NCBI RefSeq assembly: GCF_050947335.1
Contig: NC_134993.1
Location: 5,394,001 to 5,458,000, forward strand
DNA length: 64,000 nucleotides
From: Megachile rotundata
Lineage: Eukaryota > Arthropoda > Insecta > Hymenoptera > Megachilidae
Direction of reading: 5' to 3'
Made by a program: the position numbers and the translations under genes. Below are positions 61,658 through 64,000 of this stretch, one piece after another. The notes below the pieces were generated by a model, which made no database searches, was not told where the DNA came from, and saw only the letters and a list, made by a program, of their open reading frames with translations. Numbering within the stretch: the stretch's first letter is position 1; every line of letters begins with the position of its first letter.

Positions 61658-62397
61658 ATGACGATCACACAATCACCATCACACAATCACGATCACACAA
61701 TCACAATCACACAATCACGATCACACAATCACGATCACTCAATCACAATCACACAATCACGTTCACACAATCACAAACACACAGTCGCGATCACACCATC
61801 ACGATCACACAATCACGATCACACAGTCACGATCACACAATTACGATCACACAGTCACGATCACACAATCAGAGTCACACAATCACAATCACACAACCAC
61901 AATCACACAATCACACAGTCACAATACCACAATCACGATCACACAATCACGACCACACAGTCACGATCACACAATCACGATCACACAATCACAATCACAC
62001 AATCACAATCACACAATCACAATAACACAATCAAGGTCGCACAATGACGATCACACAATCACCATCACACAATCACGACCACTCAATCACGATCACACAA
62101 TCACGATCACACATTCACGATCACACAATCACGATCACACAATCACGTTCACACAATCACAAACACAGAGTTGCGATCACACGATCACGATCACACAATC
62201 ACGATCACACAGTCACGATCACACAATCACGATCACACAGTCACGATCACACAATCAGAGTCACACAATCACAATCACACAACCACAATCACACAATCAC
62301 ACAGTCACAATCCCACAATCACGATCACACAATCACGACCACACAGTCACGATCACACAATCACAATCATACAATCACAATCACACAATCACAATAA
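61658..62397. repeat. Q-R cassette 10 (740 bp)
   Basis: Duplicate of cassette 9 at +4,718. Confidence 0.9.
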
Positions 62398-62853
62398 CAC
62401 AATCAGACAATCACACAGTCACACAATCACGATCACACAATCACGATCACACAATCACGATCACACAATCACGATCACACAATCACGATCTCACAATCAC
62501 GATCACACAATCACGATCACACAATCACAATCAAACAATCACAATCACACAATCACGATCACACAATCACGATCACTCAATCACAATCACACAATCACGT
62601 TCACACAATCACAAACACACAGTCGCGATCACACCATCACGATCACACAATCACGATCACACAGTCACGATCACACAATTACGATCACACAGTCACGATC
62701 ACACAATCAGAGTCACACAATCACAATCACACAACCACAATCACGCAATCACACAGTCACAATACCACAATCACGATCACACAATCACGACCACACAGTC
62801 ACGATCACACAGTCACGATCACACAATCACAATAACACAATCAAGGTCGCACA

Positions 62854-63556
62854 ATGACGATCACACAATCACCATCACACAATCACGACCACTCAATCAC
62901 GATCACACAATCACGATCACACATTCACGATCACACAATCACGTTCACACAATCACAAACACAGAGTTGCGATCACACGATCACGATCACACAATCACGA
63001 TCACACGATCACGATCACACGATCACGATCACACGATCACGATCACACAATCACAATCACACAATCAAGGCCACACAATGACGATCACACAATCACCATC
63101 TCACAATCTCGACCACACAATCACGATCACACAATCACGATCACACAATCACGTTCACACAATCACAAGCACACAGTCGCGATCACTCGATCACGATCAC
63201 ACAATCACGATCACACAGTCACGATCACACAATCACAATCGCACAATCACAATCACACAATCACGATCACACAATCACGATCACTCAATCACAATCACAC
63301 AATCACAATCACACAATCACGACCACACAGTCACGAGCACACAATCACAATCATACAATCACAATCACACAATCACAATAACACAATCAGACAATCACAC
63401 AGTCACACAATCACGATCACACAATCACAATAACACAATCAGACAATCACACAGTCACACAATCACGATCACACAATCACGATCACACAATCACGATCAC
63501 ACAATCACAATCACACAATCACAATCACACAATCACGATCACACAATCACGATCAC
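62854..63556. repeat. S2 cassette 5
   Basis: Repeats S2 copy 4 at +4,718, including ACGAGCACACAATC near 63,333. Confidence 0.84.
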
Positions 63557-64000
63557 ACCATCACGATCACACAATCACACTCACACAACCACAATCACAC
63601 AATCACACTGTCACAATCCCACAATCACGATCACACAATCACGATCACACAGTCACGATCACACGATCACGATCACACAATAACAATCCCACAATCGTTA
63701 TCACACAATCATGATCACACAATCACCATCCCATAATCACCATCACACAATCACCATCACACAATCACGATCACACAATCACGATCAGACAATCACAATC
63801 ACGCAATCACAATCACACAATCACAATCACACAATCACAATCATACAATCACAATCACACAATCACAATCTCACAATCACAATTACACAATCACAATCAC
63901 ACAATCACAATCACACAATCACAATCACACAATCACAATCACACAATCACAATCACACAATCACAATCCCACAATCACAATCCCACAATCACAATCCCAC
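63557..64000. repeat. X block cut by window end
   Basis: Repeats 58,839-59,282 at +4,718 with the same private variants; it continues past the window. Confidence 0.88.

Larger units (their letters stand above)
238..63683 (+). other. Open frames that are repeat artefacts, not genes
   Basis: Dozens of + strand frames of 60-530 codons occur here. Three 14-bp units equal 42 bp or 14 codons, so all three + frames encode the same periodic peptide (HTITITQSRSHNHD and variants), and overlapping frames look alike. Most begin at AATGACG, where ATG overlaps the TGA that ends the upstream frame, or end at the TAA of AATAACAC. The complement contains TGA twice per unit in rotating phase, so no long frame exists on the - strand. 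There is no codon bias, domain, splice signal or promoter that would support translation. Confidence 0.95.
1..64000. repeat. 14-bp satellite array filling the window
   Basis: Every line of the window is made of variants of a 14-bp unit, ACAATCACGATCAC or ACAATCACAATCAC. The unit splits into AATCAC (6 bp) plus AATCACAC (8 bp), and most length changes are multiples of 6, 8 or 14. By consensus the + strand has 6-7 A, 5 C, 2 T and 0-1 G per unit. Common variants are ACGATC/ACAATC, ACGTTC, ACCATC, AGTCAC, AATCCCAC and CGCGATC. No unique sequence, mobile element or gene interrupts it, and both edges fall inside the array. The family is not one I recognise by name. A eukaryotic heterochromatic satellite is the best reading. 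Confidence 0.98.
55258..64000. repeat. Cycle VIII, cut by window end
   Basis: G-block to 55,790; short Q 55,918-56,247; P 56,248; Q 56,940; R 57,326; S2 58,136; X 58,839-59,538; A-type landmark 59,618; G-free run 59,848-60,026; B 60,184; partial X 60,745-60,957; then a second set without G-block or hex: short P 61,050, Q 61,658, R 62,044, S2 62,854, X from 63,557. The second set repeats the first at +4,718 from about 61.2 kb to the window end. Confidence 0.88.

Noticed and set aside
1..64000. CRISPR array, because of regular short repeats
   Set aside because: Units are directly adjacent and spacers would themselves be the same repeat. There are no unique spacers, leader or cas genes.
1..64000. 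Telomeric repeat
   Set aside because: No TTAGGG, TTTAGGG or TTAGG runs on either strand. The unit is 14 bp and G-poor on one strand without G-tracts on the other.
1..64000. CENP-B box or other known centromere motif
   Set aside because: I found nothing like the TTCG...CGGG core. The units are too short and G-poor. A centromeric location is neither supported nor excluded.
1..64000. tRNA, rRNA or other structured RNA gene
   Set aside because: G is too rare for stable stems on the + strand, and no conserved tRNA or rRNA motif was seen on either strand.
1..64000. Identifying the species from the repeat
   Set aside because: I do not recognise this satellite by name. A database search of the 14-mer and the 547-bp G-block would be needed; sequence alone only suggests a repeat-rich eukaryotic genome.

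Overview
The whole 64 kb is one uninterrupted tandem-repeat (satellite) array. I found no gene, RNA gene, transposable element, telomere repeat or unique flanking sequence, and the array runs off both ends. The basic unit is 14 bp, ACAATCACGATCAC or its CpA form ACAATCACAATCAC. It can be written as a hexamer AATCAC plus an octamer AATCACAC. From this consensus the + strand is A/C-rich and nearly G-free, so the complement is G/T-rich. Pure satellite of this length, with nested higher-order repeats, points to heterochromatin (pericentromeric, subtelomeric or sex-chromosomal) of a eukaryote with a large genome. The species cannot be told from this sequence.

Long open frames cover the + strand in all three phases, but they are a by-product of the repeat. 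A 14-bp unit shifts the frame by 2 each time, so every frame reads the same 14-residue peptide (HTITITQSRSHNHD type). Starts and stops come from AATGACG variants (ATG overlapping TGA) and AATAACAC variants. None is annotated as a gene.

Landmarks used below (each contains ATG; positions give the A of ATG): A = AAGGTCACACAATGACG; B = AAGGTCGCACAATGACG; C = AAGGCCACACAATGACG; C' = CGAGGCCACACAATGACG; D = CAACGCCACACAATGACG (D' is preceded by AAG instead of ATC). Larger cassettes: P = B to A, usually 692 bp; Q = A to B, usually 386 bp; R = the 354 bp after Q; S and S2 = cassettes placed before the hexamer tract; X = a C-rich, G-poor block of about 0.7 kb; hex = pure (AATCAC)n; G-block = a divergent ACGGTC-rich block of about 547 bp.

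Layout: 1-5,865 holds three copies of a 1.6-2.0 kb higher-order repeat. 5,866-12,113 is a mixed zone of A/D', Q, R, P and S cassettes ending in the first hex tract. From 12,114 on, the array is built from eight cycles, each starting with a G-block. Seven of these end in a hex tract exactly 91 bp before the next G-block; the eighth is cut by the window end. The simplest cycle is 51,008-55,257 (4,250 bp): G-block, short Q, P, Q, R, S, hex. The others carry insertions, internal tandem duplications or deletions. Shared private variants show recent large duplications: about 26.8-34.8 kb with 36.3-43.7 kb; 18.4-20.4 kb with 21.3-23.3 kb (and 6.3-8.4 kb); and 56.5-59.3 kb with 61.2-64.0 kb.
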